Positions 32,076 through 34,100 of a stretch of 34,100 bases of DNA are shown piece after piece (the first letter of the stretch is position 1; each line of letters starts with the position of its first letter). The notes under the pieces were generated by a model, which was given only the letters and a program-made list of their open reading frames with translations, made no database searches and was not told where the DNA came from. Origin of the DNA: Lentisphaerae bacterium ADurb.BinA184 (GTDB lineage Bacteria; Verrucomicrobiota; Lentisphaeria; Oligosphaerales; MVZH01); NCBI GenBank assembly GCA_002068325.1, contig MVZH01000018.1:1-34100 (forward strand), written 5' to 3'. Made by a program: the position numbers and the translations under genes.

Positions 32076-33299
32076 TCATGTGGCAGCGCCCCGCGGCCCG
32101 TCCGGGGCAGGCTTCCCCCGCGCCGGGACGCCGTCCAGCGCCCCGCGCAGGGCGGTGAGGAAGGCGGTGCCATGCCTCGGATCCGGCAGCAGGCAGCAGC
32201 CTTCCGTCCACTCGTTCCAGGCGTTGATCAGCAGCATGCGGTTGCCGCCGCCCGCGCGCTCGATGCTCTCCCGGCACAGACCGACAAGCTGGCCGAACCG
32301 TTCCGGCGTGCTGCCGGTCACGATGGGTTCGTAGTGCAGGCGGCGGAAATCCACGGGCAGCGTTGCGCCGCGGTGCCAGCGCGGGGTGTTGTCGAAGCCC
32401 ACCGTCGCCACCGGATGGAAGGGCAGCCCCCGGTTCCCGCACAGGGCGAAGAGCTGCCTGTGCGTCGTGATCACGTCGGTATACGGCACCACCGGCCAGG
32501 CGTCGGTGAGGGCGGGGAAGGCGGCCGTGCGGGCGGCATTGTAGCCGTAGATCGAATCGATTCCGACCGCCTTGAGGCGCGGGATGAGGCCGGGCCACCA
32601 GCAGTGCACGGTCTCGGCGTTCTCGTAGTTCGCCACGTTCATCATCAGGTGGAGCCCGTCCGGCGAGGCGGCGCGCATGGCCGCCAGGCCGCGGGCGATC
32701 TCCGCGTCGTCGCCGAGCTGGTCCTGCAGGGGTTGCCAGTTCCAGAAGGCGAAGACCGGGCGGCCGTCGAGGCGCAGGTAGTTGGGTTCGGCGAAGTAGT
32801 TTGCCTCGCAGTGGCGCACGACCGCGGTCAAATCGTCCGGGGAGTGCCGGATTTCCAGCAGCGGCTTGTCATATGCCAGGGCCTGGCCCTCGTGGCGTGT
32901 CGCCCCGCCGGTGTGGCCTCGGAAGGCCTCCCGCGCCGCCGGCCAGACCCCCCACGTGTGGTTGGCCCACATGACGAAGAACTTCAGCCGGTGGCGGTTG
33001 CGGGCCTTAAGGAAGCCGTCCTCCAGCGCGCGGTGGAGGAACTGGGTGCCGCCATACCAGTACCAGTCGAACAGGAAACACGTAATGCCGTGGTCGGCGG
33101 CCAGGGCAATCTGGCGTTCCATCCAGGCGGGGGCCGATTCGTCGAACGCGCCCCACGCGCACTGTCTCGGCTGCTCGTGGCCTTCGAACAGCGGGCGTGC
33201 CTGTTCGAGCAGCCGCCACTCGCTGAACCCCGGCCCGTACCAGCGCTCGTAGTGCGCATCGGGGTGCCAACTGGGAAAATAGACCGCAACGACTTCCAT
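32076..33299 (-). CDS. WbsX/GH99-like domain protein
   Basis: The 407-residue protein opens with MEVVAVYFPSWHPDAHYERW and has GFSEWRLLEQARPLF, ITCFLFDWYWYGG, FFVMWANHTWG, and, near the C-terminus, LLINAWNEWTEGCCLLPD. This is the signature of the Glyco_tran_WbsX (GH99-like) family. Members are related to endo-acting alpha-mannanase and mannosidase enzymes of GH99 and GH71, and are found in polysaccharide synthesis or degradation clusters. Acidic residues in WNEWTEG are candidate catalytic groups by family analogy. There is no signal peptide. ATG 33299 has GGAGG eight bases upstream. The neighbours are a URO-D-like gene and a broken beta-helix gene, which suggests degradation rather than O-antigen assembly. 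Confidence 0.8.
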   Translation of the reverse strand: MEVVAVYFPSWHPDAHYERWYGPGFSEWRLLEQARPLFEGHEQPRQCAWGAFDESAPAWMERQIALAADHGITCFLFDWYWYGGTQFLHRALEDGFLKARNRHRLKFFVMWANHTWGVWPAAREAFRGHTGGATRHEGQALAYDKPLLEIRHSPDDLTAVVRHCEANYFAEPNYLRLDGRPVFAFWNWQPLQDQLGDDAEIARGLAAMRAASPDGLHLMMNVANYENAETVHCWWPGLIPRLKAVGIDSIYGYNAARTAAFPALTDAWPVVPYTDVITTHRQLFALCGNRGLPFHPVATVGFDNTPRWHRGATLPVDFRRLHYEPIVTGSTPERFGQLVGLCRESIERAGGGNRMLLINAWNEWTEGCCLLPDPRHGTAFLTALRGALDGVPARGKPAPDGPRGAAT

Positions 33300-33397
33300 G
33301 TTCAAGGCCTCCGTCGAGCCCAGTCGGGCCGGGCCTCCGGCACGGGGACTCTGCCCGCGACCATCCTTCTGCCGCAAACCGGACGCGATGCCCGGCG

Positions 33398-34100
33398 TCA
33401 CCGCTCCGCCCACCGCAGCGCCCGCTCGTCCCGCCGGCGGATCTCATCCCACTCCGCCGCGGTCCAGCCCGTTGCCGGCCCCTGGGGCCAGATGCCGAAG
33501 AGTGTCGCATCGACCAGCAGGCCATGCTTCCGGATCGCCGCCCGCGCGGCCTCCAGATCCTCCAGGCCGCAGCCGCAACTGATGACCTTGGTGCGATCCA
33601 CGCCGGCCTGAACCAAGTCGCCGAGCGTCATCTGGCCGGCGTTGACGCCGCGCAGGCCGGGGGTGGCGCAGAGCGCCGGCAGCACGGCCGCGAAGTTGCC
33701 GCAGGAATGGACCGTCACACCGCCCAGCGCGCAGGCGATCCGTTCGATGTAAGGCTGGAAAAACTCACGGTAGAAATCGGGCGAGATCATGACCAGGCTG
33801 TCGGCCGAGACGCTGGCCCCGGCGTCGTCCGGCACCCAGTCCCAGCCGAACAGGTGCGTGCCCACGAAGAGCTCCCCGAGCAGGTCAGCCTGCAGCGTCC
33901 AGAACATGACGAACGCATCCGTCACCCGCCGCATGAGCCGGTGGTACCCCTCGGGATTTTCGTAGGCCGCGACCAGGAAGGCGTCATAGGACCAGAGCTT
34001 GCCGCAGACGTCGGCCGGCCCCTGCATGTCCACCACATGCACGGGCAGCCTCCCGTCGGTCGCTTCGACGAACCACGCCTGCATGTCGAGCCAGTGGCGG
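33398..34100 (-). CDS. URO-D superfamily protein (3), 5' end beyond window
   Basis: This is the C-terminal ~233 residues of a protein whose start lies past base 34100; the frame is open at the edge (RHWLDMQAWFVEATDG). It belongs to the URO-D/MtaA superfamily: DMQGPADVCGKLW, VSADSLVMISPDFYREFFQP and VTVHSCGNFAAVLPAL. Unlike the two paralogues at 22.7-24.9 kb it keeps HSC, and 46 residues after that Cys has CGC. An H-x-C...C arrangement is the zinc ligand set of MtaA/CmuA-type methyltransferases, so a corrinoid- or thiol-linked methyl transfer is plausible, but no corrinoid protein is in the window. It lies 98 bp upstream of the WbsX-like gene. Confidence 0.78.
   Translation of the reverse strand, partial: RHWLDMQAWFVEATDGRLPVHVVDMQGPADVCGKLWSYDAFLVAAYENPEGYHRLMRRVTDAFVMFWTLQADLLGELFVGTHLFGWDWVPDDAGASVSADSLVMISPDFYREFFQPYIERIACALGGVTVHSCGNFAAVLPALCATPGLRGVNAGQMTLGDLVQAGVDRTKVISCGCGLEDLEAARAAIRKHGLLVDATLFGIWPQGPATGWTAAEWDEIRRRDERALRWAER

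Noticed and set aside
30915-33611. An 898-codon plus-strand open frame.
   Set aside because: It is antisense to the beta-helix pseudogene and the WbsX-like gene and contains no domain I recognise.

Overview
The window is GC-rich bacterial DNA (about two thirds G+C by eye) with densely packed genes, most of them on the minus strand. I infer a PVC-type bacterium (Lentisphaerota, Kiritimatiellota or Planctomycetota) or a Hydrogenedentota-like lineage. The basis is gene content: a PEP-CTERM protein, several URO-D-like proteins, FAD_oxidored, BNR/sialidase-fold proteins, a sulfatase, an AGE epimerase, a WbsX/GH99-like protein and right-handed beta-helix proteins. Period-6 and period-7 intergenic repeats and REP-like elements fit the same picture. 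No rRNA, tRNA, CRISPR array or transposase was seen.

Layout. 0.4-2.1 kb: a DUF6259-type glycoside-hydrolase-like gene. 2.5-4.8 kb: a copA copper ATPase, divergent from it. 4.9-8.9 kb: a minus-strand quinone module (polyprenyl diphosphate synthase, MenA-type prenyltransferase, type II NADH dehydrogenase, WrbA). 9.4-12.6 kb: a DoxX protein with a Cys-Gly repeat tail, a divergent lipoprotein MsrB-MsrA fusion, and an anchored alpha/beta hydrolase. 13.2-24.9 kb: one long minus-strand catabolic array of two URO-D-like proteins, a sulfatase, two sialidase-fold proteins, an FAD oxidoreductase, an AGE epimerase, a decayed DUF6259 remnant and a beta-helix protein. A two-gene nucleotidyltransferase module sits inside it. 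None of the catabolic proteins has a visible signal peptide, so the pathway looks intracellular. 25.0-28.2 kb: a nitrosative-stress module (Rrf2 regulator, 4Fe-4S protein, hybrid cluster protein) with a clear sigma70-like promoter. 28.5-34.1 kb: a PEP-CTERM protein with PA14-like domains, a pectate-lyase-like gene broken twice, a WbsX/GH99-like gene and a third URO-D-like gene that runs off the window.

The least expected structure is a pair of collinear 220-bp intergenic elements at 9080-9299 and 12764-12983. Each has terminal inverted repeats and two inward-facing hairpins, both preceded by TGGAG. The two hairpins of an element differ by paired, compensatory base changes. This is the architecture of a REP/BIME mobile repeat. 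Other short dispersed repeats lie in intergenic DNA, and one coincides with the break point of the decayed DUF6259 gene. Start codons were chosen from Shine-Dalgarno spacing and protein alignment knowledge; all family assignments rest on motifs recognised by eye.
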